From SAR324 cluster bacterium (GTDB lineage Bacteria > SAR324 > NAC60-12): a DNA stretch of 49,754 bases. The stretch is taken from contig JANQHV010000332.1 in NCBI GenBank assembly GCA_028282505.1, positions 1 to 49,754 of the forward strand, written 5' to 3'. A program made the translations under genes and the position numbers. The stretch's first letter is position 1, and every line of letters starts with the position of its first letter. Shown here piece after piece: positions 1 to 8,158 of the stretch. A model generated the notes under the pieces. It saw only the letters and a program-made list of their open reading frames with translations. It was not told the origin of the DNA and ran no database searches.

Positions 1-98
1 AAGGCGAATAGCGAGCCTATTTAACGAAAATTTTCTCAAAACAGACGCCAATGAGGCGGTTTTGCAGTAGAATCAGGTTTTTCAAACAGGTTCTTAAC
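1..98. repeat. Truncated copy of a MITE-like intergenic element
   Basis: The reverse complement of this stretch matches 14103-14200 closely over about 95 bases. It ends at 98 in the terminal motif GTTAAGAACCTGTTTGAAAAA (read on the minus strand, 78-98). The element is cut by the window start, so its other terminus is not visible. No coding potential is evident in it. It lies just upstream of the 75-residue gene at 120. Having two copies in opposite orientation supports a dispersed element rather than a local duplication. Confidence 0.75.
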
Positions 99-119
99 AT
101 TCATAGAAGGAGACCGATC

Positions 120-347
120 ATGTCAACAACAACACTATGGGCACTGGTTGATTTTGAAAAAAGAGAATTTACAGAAGATACCACCCTTGCGGACGTCATT
201 TCCTTGAGAAGCAACGAAAGCATCATTGCCAGAAAGACGGGTGACACCAAATGGGAAGTGATTCCCAGCCACAGCAAAAAATTAAAACGAAAAATCGCCA
301 AATATGATCATATTTTGAAAAAGCAATCTGGCATCATCAAAGGATAA
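120..347 (+). CDS. Small 75-residue protein, first gene of a ubiquitin-like cassette (candidate modifier)
   Basis: ATG at 120 is preceded by a good Shine-Dalgarno (AGAAGGAG, about 7 nt upstream), so this start is preferred over the in-frame upstream codon at 51. The product is 75 residues. Its N-terminal half could form two beta strands (TLWALVDF, then KREFTED) and a helix (TLADVISLRSNES). The C-terminal half is lysine-rich and ends in -GIIKG. Its size (ubiquitin is 76 residues), terminal glycine and position before an E2-like gene and a JAB-E1 gene make a protein modifier plausible. It lacks a canonical GG tail, and the lysine-rich second half does not obviously complete a beta-grasp fold. 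It could instead be a substrate or accessory protein. The assignment is inference from context. Confidence 0.65.
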   Translation: MSTTTLWALVDFEKREFTEDTTLADVISLRSNESIIARKTGDTKWEVIPSHSKKLKRKIAKYDHILKKQSGIIKG

Positions 348-363
348 ATAAAAATAAATTATT

Positions 364-427
364 CCACGAAAAGCTGGAACGTCAGCCGCACAAAAACACG
401 AAAAAAGTATTTTCGCATATTTCGTGG
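364..427. repeat. Imperfect inverted repeat in the gap before the E2-like gene
   Basis: CCACGAAA at 364-371 and TTTCGTGG at 420-427 are perfect reverse complements. A second small hairpin with CGAAAA/TTTTCG arms lies inside. It could fold in the mRNA between the small protein and the E2-like gene and affect their relative expression, or it could be a relic of a dispersed repeat. There is no U-tract, so it is not a clear terminator. Confidence 0.4.
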
Positions 428-456
428 GCTATGTCTCAACAACAAAAAAACTAAAA

Positions 457-951
457 ATGCAAAACAACAAGGCTGTTTCTGTCCAGGCCAGATTTTTACA
501 GGCAGATATTGAGAATATCTACTGGCTGATGCAGGGATACTTGCAGGATGGTTCTGAAGAACATAAGAGTCGTATTAAAATCTACACCGAAGATTCCGGC
601 AGCCTGGATTACCTGATCTTTGAAAACTTTCCAATGCCCCAAGGGTATAAACGGTCCCACGAAAATATCATGGCCATTATCAACAAGTACCCTGATTTCC
701 CACCTTATGGTATTTTTATCGAAGACACTTCTCCCAATATACCCAAAATCGAAAAGATCTTGAAACAGCATATTCTGGAAAGCGACGTGGGGGATCAAAT
801 TGCCAAAAATCAGAATCAAACAGGCTACAAATGGCTTTGCTATCATTACAATCATAACGAGTGGGCATTCCGTCCCAATGATCTGAATCGGGGTGACAAT
901 CTGGGCAAGTTTTTTCTGAATCTGTACCTTGTGCTGGATGGGCAACTCTGA
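457..951 (+). CDS. E2-like (UBC-fold) conjugating protein, bacterial E2 family E type
   Basis: This 164-residue protein is read as a ubiquitin-conjugating-enzyme-like protein. The central segment NKYPDFPPYGIFI resembles the YPxxPP element of bacterial E2 families. The following GYKWLCYHYNHNEWAF and NRGDNLGKF segments resemble the conserved Trp/His/Trp block of the family often called Prok-E2_E. The only cysteine in the protein is Cys128 (in WLCYHY), which makes it the obvious candidate thioester residue. It lies between a ubiquitin-sized protein and a JAB-E1 fusion, 15 nt before the latter. The start is uncertain: ATG 457 has no clear ribosome site and an in-frame GTG at 424 is possible. The family call is from recalled motifs and was not searched. 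Confidence 0.65.
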   Translation: MQNNKAVSVQARFLQADIENIYWLMQGYLQDGSEEHKSRIKIYTEDSGSLDYLIFENFPMPQGYKRSHENIMAIINKYPDFPPYGIFIEDTSPNIPKIEKILKQHILESDVGDQIAKNQNQTGYKWLCYHYNHNEWAFRPNDLNRGDNLGKFFLNLYLVLDGQL

Positions 952-966
952 GGGATAGAATAGCAA

Positions 967-2463
967 ATGAGTACAAAATACATCATCAAGATCGAAGAAG
1001 ATTTATTTCACAAAGCCTACCACTTCTTAATTCAACAGGCAGCCAAGGATAACAATGAACGCTTCTGCTTTTTGTTTTGCCACACCGCTGTTAATCAGAA
1101 TGACGTAATTTTTCTTCCTCGCAAGATCATGATTTTCCAGGAAAAGGATATTGAAATTACCCCAACCAGTGTCCAAATCAAACCAGAAGCCGCCAGGATG
1201 GCCTATATTCAATTCATTGAAAGCGAATACACAGGTCTGATTGATTGCCATTCCCACCCATTTCAAGAAACTGAGGTGAGCTTCTCCCCATTAGATGACC
1301 GGGACGATATTCAAAAATACAGCGAAGTTCTACCAGACTTGCAGGAAGGTAAGAAACTGAACCATAGTCAGTCTTTGGTCTACATGCATTCGATGGTATT
1401 TGGGAAAAAGAACATTGCTTCAAGAACCTTTGATGTGGAAACGGCTGAATTCGTCCCCACTGATAAAATTGTTCTGGTGGGAGAAACCATTAAAGAAATA
1501 GAACCTGCCAATAAAGGCACACCTGGAGAAATGAGCGAGGCTTACAAAGAAATTGTCAAAAGACAAGTTGCAGCTTTTGGGGAAGAGGGGCAAAAAAAAA
1601 TTCAAAATTTAAAGGTAGGGGTGGTTGGGATTGGCGGAATTGGTTCCATCGTGGCTGAAGGGTTGTGTCGAATTGGAGTGAGAAACCTGCTTTTGATCGA
1701 TGACGACACCATTGAAGCCTCCAACCTCAACCGTTGGCAAGGAGGAAAGCCAAGCGACGTTGGCAAAAAAAAAGTGACTGCCTGTGCCCGAAACTTAAAA
1801 GCAGCATTTGATGGCATACAAATCGAAAAAATCCCAAAAAGCCTTTTTAGCCGACAGGCTTTTAACGCTTTAAAAACCGTAGATTGCATGATTGGGGGAT
1901 TGGATAATCCAGAAACCAGGTACTTTCTCAATCGAATCTCCCTGCAATACCTGATTCCCTATCTGGATGCAGGAGTGGTGATTGAAACGGCAAAACAAAC
2001 AGAAATTAGCGGATTGAAATCAAGAGTCGGTATTGTGATCCCAGGAATCACGCGCTGCTTTGATTGTAGCGGGATTGAATACTATGACAAGAAAGAAGTG
2101 GGAAACTTCTTCTTAGATATCACAACCAAAGAAGAGGTGAGACGGGCTGGATATATCATTGATGCAGAAAATATCAATGCTCCAGCAGTATACCCTCTCA
2201 ATATGCTGGTTTCCGGAATGTTGTTGCTGGAATTGATGAATCTTTTTACAGGTTACAAAGAAGGCTATTGGAATATTCAATTAGATTTCATGGACATGAA
2301 CACGACCATCAAAAAATCCTGTGGTCTGCAAAATGAATATGAAGAACCAGACCCCAGCTGCCTGCTGTGCCATTTCTACAAAGGGCTCGGAGATTTCGAA
2401 TCCCTTGCTAAATATTATGATTTTCGTAAAAAAATGGTTTTTCCCTTAGTATCCAATTCCTAA
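967..2463 (+). CDS. JAB (Mov34/JAMM) peptidase fused to ThiF/E1-like adenylyltransferase
   Basis: This is a 498-residue two-domain protein. Residues about 1-165 carry a JAMM metalloprotease signature: His95-x-His97 (DCHSHP) followed by Ser107 and Asp110 (SPLDD). This is the domain type that removes or processes ubiquitin-like modifiers. Residues about 190-480 are a ThiF/E1 domain. It has a glycine-rich nucleotide loop (VGVVGIGGIGS, near residue 220), a DDDTIEASNLNR segment that in E1 proteins contacts ATP, and two CxxC pairs (RCFDC and SCLLC) typical of the structural zinc site. E1 proteins adenylate the C-terminus of a ubiquitin-like protein. A GAGGGA-type ribosome site precedes ATG 967. The gene overlaps the end of the convergent HAD gene by 18 nt. 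Confidence 0.9.
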   Translation: MSTKYIIKIEEDLFHKAYHFLIQQAAKDNNERFCFLFCHTAVNQNDVIFLPRKIMIFQEKDIEITPTSVQIKPEAARMAYIQFIESEYTGLIDCHSHPFQETEVSFSPLDDRDDIQKYSEVLPDLQEGKKLNHSQSLVYMHSMVFGKKNIASRTFDVETAEFVPTDKIVLVGETIKEIEPANKGTPGEMSEAYKEIVKRQVAAFGEEGQKKIQNLKVGVVGIGGIGSIVAEGLCRIGVRNLLLIDDDTIEASNLNRWQGGKPSDVGKKKVTACARNLKAAFDGIQIEKIPKSLFSRQAFNALKTVDCMIGGLDNPETRYFLNRISLQYLIPYLDAGVVIETAKQTEISGLKSRVGIVIPGITRCFDCSGIEYYDKKEVGNFFLDITTKEEVRRAGYIIDAENINAPAVYPLNMLVSGMLLLELMNLFTGYKEGYWNIQLDFMDMNTTIKKSCGLQNEYEEPDPSCLLCHFYKGLGDFESLAKYYDFRKKMVFPLVSNS

Positions 2464-3054
2464 TTCTTTCAATTCCTGGGTGAGTTGCTGTGCATTTTGA
2501 AAGCGAATGGCATGGATTCCAACCTGTTGTGCCCCTTCCACATTTTCCTGCACATCATCAATAAAAACGGCTTTCTGCGCTTCAATCGCATATTGTTCCA
2601 AGAACAACTGATAAAATTCTAAATATGGTTTTCTCACGCCGATTTCTCCTGATACGAAAATTCCATCAAATTGTTCTAAAATGTCATAGCGTTTCCGAGC
2701 AATAGGGAATTTTTCTTTAGACCAGTTGGTCAGAGCATAAACCGGGATTTTTTTATTTTTCAACGCTTTCAGGATCTCGGCTACTTTCAGGTTGATCCCT
2801 CCTAACATCTCTTCCCAACGGACATCATAGGCCTCAATGGCTTCAGAGTATTCGGGATGATCTTGTTTAGCTAAAGCAACTGCCTCAGCAAAGGTTCTCA
2901 CAGCATCCTGCTCTGCATTCCAGGCAGGAGTACACACATGGGACAAAAAATATTCCATTTCCTTGGAATCTTTAAAAATTTTCTGAAAAAGATACCTTGG
3001 ATTCCAATCAATCAACACTCCGCCCAAATCAAACAAAACTGTATCAATTTTCAT
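2446..3054 (-). CDS. HAD-IA family phosphatase (YihX-like)
   Basis: This 202-residue haloacid-dehalogenase-type hydrolase shows all four HAD motifs. They are the nucleophile Asp9 in FDLGGVLIDWNP, the Thr in YALTNWS, the Lys in GVRKPYLEF and the acidic pair in FIDDVQENVEGA. The DLGGV form of motif I and the overall layout resemble YihX, which dephosphorylates alpha-glucose-1-phosphate. The gene is 8 nt downstream of a phosphoglucomutase on the same strand, which fits a sugar-phosphate substrate, but specificity cannot be read from sequence alone. Its 3' end overlaps the convergent E1 gene. Confidence 0.85.
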   Translation of the reverse strand: MKIDTVLFDLGGVLIDWNPRYLFQKIFKDSKEMEYFLSHVCTPAWNAEQDAVRTFAEAVALAKQDHPEYSEAIEAYDVRWEEMLGGINLKVAEILKALKNKKIPVYALTNWSKEKFPIARKRYDILEQFDGIFVSGEIGVRKPYLEFYQLFLEQYAIEAQKAVFIDDVQENVEGAQQVGIHAIRFQNAQQLTQELKELGIGY

Positions 3055-3062
3055 AAATTCGC

Positions 3063-4778
3063 CTAAATGAGAATATCCTTTTTAAGTTGCGCTAATGCTC
3101 CTTTCACTTCTTCCGGGTTGGCCCCTTGCAGATTAAAATAGTACTTAATTTTTGGTTCCGTTCCAGAAGGACGCACAACTACACGACAATCGCCTTCCAG
3201 GCAAAAAGTAAGGACATTGGATTTGGGTAACCCTGGCCCAGGAGCCGTCTCTGAAAATCCTGGAGTAATCACCACATCATCCTGACAGTCGATAATCCGC
3301 TCCAATCGCTTCCCTCCAATCTGTTGAGGAGGATTTTTGCGAAATTCACTCATCATGGTGGCAATCTTTTCTTTTCCTTCCACTCCTGGAAACGTTTGGG
3401 TTTCCAAATCATCAAGATGATAGCCAAATTTTTGATAAAGAATATCCAGTTGATCAATCGGAGTTTTTCCCTCTGTCTGCAAAGCAGCCACTAATTCAGC
3501 AAAAGCCATTGCTGCCCACACTCCATCTTTATCTCCCACATTCTGCCCAACCAGATAACCCAGGCTTTCTTCCATGCCAAATACAAAAGTGCCTGTCCCC
3601 TCTTCTGCCATCTTACTGGCAGCAGCCCAAATCCATTTAAAACCGGTTAATGTTTCGACAACTTGCAATCCATAGGAATGAGCGACCTTCTTGCCAAGGG
3701 GAGAAGTCACATTTGTCAGAACCAGCGCTCCATCCTTCGGCAACTTGCCCATGGCCTGCAAATTTTTCAGGTAGTCATCCAGCAACAAAACACCAACCTG
3801 ATTTCCATTCAAACGATGCCATTCTTTTTTATGACGCACCATCACTCCCAACCGATCCGCATCAGGATCATTGGCCATAATCAGACAATCATCTGGTCCT
3901 GCCAACGCCACTGATTTTTCAAAAACTCCTGGATCTTCTGGATTCGGTGATTTGACGGTGGAAAAGTTACTATCCGGCTCCGCTTGTTCTGCAACGAGGG
4001 TCACATGCTGAAAACCACGTTTCTCCAAAACAGTTGGCACCAAGCGGACTCCTGTACCATGCAAAGGCGTATAAATGATGCCAGGCTTCTCATTCTGTGC
4101 AGGATTTCCAAGAGCCAACTTGTCCAGGATTTCCAAATAGCGGGTATCCGATTCTTCGGTCAACCATTGAATTTTTCCCTGTTTCAAGGCTCGCTCAAAA
4201 TCCATGCTGGTAATCTCCCCCATGTCTACAATACTCCTGACCTTTTGGATAATCCCCTGATCATCAGGAGGAATGATTTGTCCTCCATTTTTCCAGTAAA
4301 CCTTGTATCCATTATATTCTGGAGGATTGTGACTGGCTGTAATCACAATCCCGGCCACTGCTTTTTGCTGCAAAACCTCAAAAGAAATCAAAGGAGTGGG
4401 AGCCAGTTTTTTAAACAAATAAACCGGAATACCATGCCCTGCCAGCACCTCTCCAGCCGCCTGGGCAAACAAAAATGAATTATGACGGGAGTCGTAGCCT
4501 ATCACCACTCCAGAATGGGAATCGCTTGGGTTTTCTTTAATATAGCGAGCCAATCCTTCTGTTGCTTGACGAACTGTATAGCGATTCATTCGATTAATTC
4601 CCGCTGCTATGATACCTCGCATGCCACCGGTACCAAACTCCAAGGGGGAGACAAATCTCTCTATCAACTCCTTTTCATTGTGATCATCCAAAAGCTTTTG
4701 AACTTCTGTGCGGGTTGATTGATCAAAGATCTCCGATTCTGCCCAATATCGGGCTACTTTTTCAATTGATGGTTCCAT
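3063..4778 (-). CDS. Phosphoglucomutase/phosphomannomutase (alpha-D-phosphohexomutase family)
   Basis: This 571-residue cytoplasmic enzyme interconverts hexose 1- and 6-phosphates. Visible family motifs are the phosphoserine loop VITASHNPPEYNGYK (Ser149), the metal loop NDPDADRLGVM, the sugar-binding GMEESLGY and the C-terminal phosphate loop RPSGTEPKIKYY. The length matches the PGM2/PgcA-type branch (about 570-580 residues) rather than the shorter GlmM type. ATG 4778 has a well placed AGGA, so the preceding GTG at 4781 is unlikely to be the start. It sits between rluA-like and HAD genes with gaps of 12 and 8 nt, a likely operon. The product would feed GalU at 6344 with glucose-1-phosphate. 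Confidence 0.92.
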   Translation of the reverse strand: MEPSIEKVARYWAESEIFDQSTRTEVQKLLDDHNEKELIERFVSPLEFGTGGMRGIIAAGINRMNRYTVRQATEGLARYIKENPSDSHSGVVIGYDSRHNSFLFAQAAGEVLAGHGIPVYLFKKLAPTPLISFEVLQQKAVAGIVITASHNPPEYNGYKVYWKNGGQIIPPDDQGIIQKVRSIVDMGEITSMDFERALKQGKIQWLTEESDTRYLEILDKLALGNPAQNEKPGIIYTPLHGTGVRLVPTVLEKRGFQHVTLVAEQAEPDSNFSTVKSPNPEDPGVFEKSVALAGPDDCLIMANDPDADRLGVMVRHKKEWHRLNGNQVGVLLLDDYLKNLQAMGKLPKDGALVLTNVTSPLGKKVAHSYGLQVVETLTGFKWIWAAASKMAEEGTGTFVFGMEESLGYLVGQNVGDKDGVWAAMAFAELVAALQTEGKTPIDQLDILYQKFGYHLDDLETQTFPGVEGKEKIATMMSEFRKNPPQQIGGKRLERIIDCQDDVVITPGFSETAPGPGLPKSNVLTFCLEGDCRVVVRPSGTEPKIKYYFNLQGANPEEVKGALAQLKKDILI

Positions 4779-4790
4779 CACTTTCCTTAC

Positions 4791-5732
4791 CTATAAATGC
4801 GTCATCAACACCTCATCATCAGCCTGAATAACAATCTCTTTTTGTGAAATGGGATGCATGAAACATAGTTTAGATGCATGTAATAATTGACGGTGTGTGG
4901 GAAAATTCTGGGAGCGCAAATAAGCGTCTCCCTGTTCTAACCATTTGACAAACCCATCATCTTTCAACCCATACAACTTATCACCAACAATGGGGCAACC
5001 TAAATAAGTGGCATGAACGCGTATCTGATGTGTTCGACCAGTCAATGGATTTACTTCTACTTTTGCATATTCTCCCAATTTTTCCAATTCCTCAAAGTGG
5101 GTTTGGCTAGGCTTCCCCGTTAGCACAATTCCTTGTTTGATCCGAACTTCGCTATCAGGGTTCCTGCCAATCGGCAGAGCAACATACATCTGTTTAAATG
5201 GCAGAGGCCGACTGAGGATGGCAATATAAGTTTTCTTGACTTGATATTCCCGGAATTGACGGGCCATTACCTGGGCAATTTCCTTCTGTTTGGCAAATAA
5301 TATGATTCCACTGGTTTCACGATCCAGACGGTGCAAGGTGTATAATGTCTGCCACCCAAATGCTTCTCTGACAATATGAACCAGTGTGTTTTTAAAATAC
5401 TTACCAGAAGGACTGGTTGGTAAATTACCTGATTTGTTCACTGCAATCAAATGTTCATCCTCATAAACCACTTCAAAAAATGGATCTACGTCTGGTTCCA
5501 AATAATCAGGCCTTAAATAAGTAATCTTTTGACCATTTTTTAACAGTTGGTTGGCATCACCAGGTTTATTATTTACAAATAAACGTTCTTCTGCAATATG
5601 TTCTAACCACGTTTCTCGATCATGATAACGGAATTTGCGCAACAAAAACCCCAACAAGGTTTCTGGTTGCTGGTTGACCTGCATATATTGAAATGATAAT
5701 TCAGTATAGTTTGACCGGGTTTTTAAGCCCAT
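4791..5732 (-). CDS. RluA-family pseudouridine synthase with N-terminal S4-like domain
   Basis: This 313-residue enzyme isomerises uridine to pseudouridine in structural RNA. The catalytic motif HRLDRETSGIILFAK (Asp137) and the C-terminal PLTGRTHQIRVHATYLGCPI segment are diagnostic of the RluA/RluC/RluD family. Residues about 25-75 resemble an S4 RNA-binding fold (LRKFRYHDRETWLEHIAEERL). I chose ATG 5732, which has an AAGGAAA ribosome site. The longer reading frame starts with a TTG at 5789. Which rRNA or tRNA position is modified cannot be told. It is probably the first gene of the operon with PGM and the HAD phosphatase. Confidence 0.9.
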   Translation of the reverse strand: MGLKTRSNYTELSFQYMQVNQQPETLLGFLLRKFRYHDRETWLEHIAEERLFVNNKPGDANQLLKNGQKITYLRPDYLEPDVDPFFEVVYEDEHLIAVNKSGNLPTSPSGKYFKNTLVHIVREAFGWQTLYTLHRLDRETSGIILFAKQKEIAQVMARQFREYQVKKTYIAILSRPLPFKQMYVALPIGRNPDSEVRIKQGIVLTGKPSQTHFEELEKLGEYAKVEVNPLTGRTHQIRVHATYLGCPIVGDKLYGLKDDGFVKWLEQGDAYLRSQNFPTHRQLLHASKLCFMHPISQKEIVIQADDEVLMTHL

Positions 5733-5851
5733 GACAGATATTTCCTTAAATAATTGATATGAATCCAGATTCCTGATACTTTCAATCAAGGCAACACTTT
5801 TGGGATTTCAGATAGTGGCATGAAACTTTCATTACCGTATCTAAAACAAGC

Positions 5852-6325
5852 ATGACCGACGACTCACAGAAAAGAAAACATATGGATGGGATGACATTAT
5901 CCGCAGAAGATGTGAACGACAAAGTTCGTTCTGATATTGAACAATATGGATGGAGTATTCTTGCTTCTGAATTTCAAGGTGTCATCTATGCCCACACCAT
6001 TGGTCTGGAAGACAGTTTCCAACATCCTGAAATAGAAGTACTTGGACTGACCGAAGAACTCGCTACCATCTTTCTCAATGAACTCGCTAAATTTGTGAAA
6101 CAGGGAGCTAAACTGAAAGCTGGTATGGCTATTTCGGATTTCGTAGAAGGTTACGAACTGCTGCTGGTCACCAACCCTGCTGATCCCAATGGTGCCCCAA
6201 CAACCAATGGCCGATTGCGCTTAATCTGGCCTGATACCAATCACCGCTATCCCTGGGATGCCGACTGTGCTCCTGATTGTGCAATCCAATCCCTTTTACC
6301 AGATTCCAGCCCCTCTGCTGATTAA
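5852..6325 (+). CDS. DUF4262 domain protein
   Basis: The product is a 157-residue soluble protein. The segment YGWSILASEFQGVIYAHTIGL followed by HPEIEVLGL and a later YPWD matches what I recall of the DUF4262 family, whose function is unknown. It is transcribed divergently from the rluA-like gene and convergently to galU, whose stop lies 18 nt away. The start could be ATG 5852 or the in-frame ATG at 5882; neither has a strong ribosome site. Confidence 0.75.
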   Translation: MTDDSQKRKHMDGMTLSAEDVNDKVRSDIEQYGWSILASEFQGVIYAHTIGLEDSFQHPEIEVLGLTEELATIFLNELAKFVKQGAKLKAGMAISDFVEGYELLLVTNPADPNGAPTTNGRLRLIWPDTNHRYPWDADCAPDCAIQSLLPDSSPSAD

Positions 6326-6343
6326 TCCACACACAGAAACTCT

Positions 6344-7198
6344 CTATTTTGCATTTTCCAACTGCTGCTGCATGAACTCCAGTAATGCTTCGCGGTATCG
6401 TTCATCCTGGAGTGCCAACTTCACAGTCGTCTGGACATACCCTAATGGCTCTCCCACATCATAACGCTCCCCAATAAATTCAACGGCAGAAACCTTACCA
6501 GCCTTTGCCATCACATTAATGGCTTCAGTCTGAGTAAACTCTCCTTGACGTGTATTATCTACGGTTTGCCGTAAAATATCAAACAGTTGAGGCGTATACA
6601 AATAGCGACCAAATGAGACGAGATGACTCGGTTCTGTCCCTGTATCCGGTTTTTCAACCATTTGACGAACTCCCATTACTGATCCTGTCCCTTCTGGATC
6701 AATTACCCCATAACGGGATACATCTTCTTTCACTTCCTGTACTGCCAAAATGGTATTTCCTGTTTTGTTATAAGCATCAATGAGTTGTTTTGAAAGAGGA
6801 GGATCACCTAATACGATATCGTCGGGATAAGCTACCACAAATGGTTCTCCAGACACGAACGGTTCAACCAGCATCAAAGCATTTCCAGTTCCCATCATAT
6901 AATGCTGGCGCATGATGAAAATATTGGCAGCAATTGGTTCAATCTTTTCCAGTCGATCCAACTTCTTGGCCTCGGTAAAAGTAGTCTCCAGTTCTATTTC
7001 ATGATCAAAGTAGTCTTCCAAAGATTTTTTTCGGCGTGACGACACGATCAAAATATCCTGAATTCCGGAATTCACCATCTCTTTCACAATATAATCGATA
7101 GCAGGCGTATCGATGAGTGGAAACATTTCCTTTGGAATGGTTTTGGATGCAGGTAAAAATCGAGTTGCATATCCTGCTGCTAAAATAACACCTTTCAT
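6344..7198 (-). CDS. galU: UTP--glucose-1-phosphate uridylyltransferase
   Basis: This 284-residue enzyme makes UDP-glucose from UTP and glucose-1-phosphate. The N-terminal signature KGVILAAGYATRFLPASKT is followed by IPKEMFPLIDTPAIDYIV, then QHYMMGTGNALM, AYPDDIVLGDPP and VEKPDTGTEPS. These are the nucleotide- and sugar-binding blocks of bacterial GalU. Two ATGs compete. GGAG lies 7 nt before ATG 7198 but only 1 nt before ATG 7204, so 7198 is the likelier start. UDP-glucose supply fits the polysaccharide genes at the right of the window and the phosphoglucomutase upstream in coordinates. Confidence 0.95.
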   Translation of the reverse strand: MKGVILAAGYATRFLPASKTIPKEMFPLIDTPAIDYIVKEMVNSGIQDILIVSSRRKKSLEDYFDHEIELETTFTEAKKLDRLEKIEPIAANIFIMRQHYMMGTGNALMLVEPFVSGEPFVVAYPDDIVLGDPPLSKQLIDAYNKTGNTILAVQEVKEDVSRYGVIDPEGTGSVMGVRQMVEKPDTGTEPSHLVSFGRYLYTPQLFDILRQTVDNTRQGEFTQTEAINVMAKAGKVSAVEFIGERYDVGEPLGYVQTTVKLALQDERYREALLEFMQQQLENAK

Positions 7199-7219
7199 AT
7201 TCATTCTCCATTATTGTTA

Positions 7220-7366
7220 TTTGGCCACTAAGAACACAAAGTACCACAAAATATTTTAATTTTAATGTTCACTGGAAAAATATAGTAATTACTTTCCATT
7301 TGTGCATTCAAAAATAAATAATGATTTTTAAAATTTTGTGTTTCTTCTTGTTATTTCGTGGCTAAA
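7220..7366. repeat. Imperfect long inverted repeat upstream of galU
   Basis: GCCACTAAGAACACAAAG at 7220 and onward is mirrored, with mismatches, by the reverse complement of the stretch near 7337-7366 (GCCACGAAATAACAAGAAG). Both belong to the AT-rich 'gccactaag...cacaaag' type of intergenic filler. It fills most of the gap between galU and pcm. It could be a relic element; I see no gene here. Confidence 0.35.
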
Positions 7367-7380
7367 TAGTCATTCTCCGT

Positions 7381-7998
7381 TCATACTAAAGGGACAAAGG
7401 AAAACATCCCATGCTTACTGGTTTCAAAGTCATCACCGCATCTACGAATTTTTAACATCTCACACCCATACGGTTTTCCGACAGGAATTACAATAATACC
7501 ACCGTCTGCCAATTGCCCAAACAGCTTTTCAGGTACCACCGCAGCAGCAGCCGTCACAATAATACGCTCATAAGGAGCCTTCTCGGCGTAACCCAGCTTA
7601 CCATCCTGTTCAATCACCTCAACATTGACAATATTAGCACCACTGATATTATTTTGCGCAAAGGTAACCAGTTCTGGTATATATTCCAATGTATACACAT
7701 ATTTGGCTAACTTTGATAGTATTGCTGCGTTATATCCACTTCCTGCTCCAATTTCCAGAACTTTGTGATCGTCTTCGACCTCCAGAAGCTCAATCATGAG
7801 CATGACCGTGGTCGGTTGGGAAATCGTTTGTCCATATCCCACTGGAAGCGGATGATCCTGATATGCAAACTTCACCGCATTGGGCTGTACAAATTTTTCT
7901 CTGGGCACTTGCAGGAATGCCGATAAAACGCTTTCATTTGTAATGATACGAGATTGTTTCCAATACTCATAAAGTTGATGTTTTGTTGTTAAGCTCAT
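7381..7998 (-). CDS. pcm: Protein-L-isoaspartate O-methyltransferase
   Basis: This 205-residue SAM-dependent enzyme methylates isoaspartyl residues to repair aged proteins. It has the family's N-terminal substrate segment (AYQDHPLPVGYGQTISQPT), the SAM-binding motif I (VLEIGAGSGYNAAIL), an acidic motif post I (YTLEYIPEL) and the PYERIIVTAAA segment typical of PCMT. Length is normal. In many proteobacteria pcm sits near surE and rpoS; here it stands alone between galU and a divergent DUF971 gene. Confidence 0.93.
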   Translation of the reverse strand: MSLTTKHQLYEYWKQSRIITNESVLSAFLQVPREKFVQPNAVKFAYQDHPLPVGYGQTISQPTTVMLMIELLEVEDDHKVLEIGAGSGYNAAILSKLAKYVYTLEYIPELVTFAQNNISGANIVNVEVIEQDGKLGYAEKAPYERIIVTAAAAVVPEKLFGQLADGGIIVIPVGKPYGCEMLKIRRCGDDFETSKHGMFSFVPLV

Positions 7999-8066
7999 AC
8001 TGGTAATATTTATGATATTTGTGATAGATTATCAATATGCTATACCTTGGGATGGGAAATTTGTCA

Positions 8067-8107
8067 AAATTACCTGACAATTATCCTGAAACTCTGTAAG
8101 GTAATTT
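8067..8107. promoter_or_regulatory. Perfect 8-bp inverted repeat in the divergent pcm/DUF971 promoter region
   Basis: AAATTACC (8067-8074) and GGTAATTT (8100-8107) are perfect reverse complements separated by 25 nt. They lie in the 160-nt divergent intergenic region. It could be an operator-like or hairpin element, but the spacing is long and chance cannot be excluded. Confidence 0.3.
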
Positions 8108-8158
8108 CGTCTTTACAAAATTGAAAATCTTGATTATGCCTTTACTAATATACAAGAA

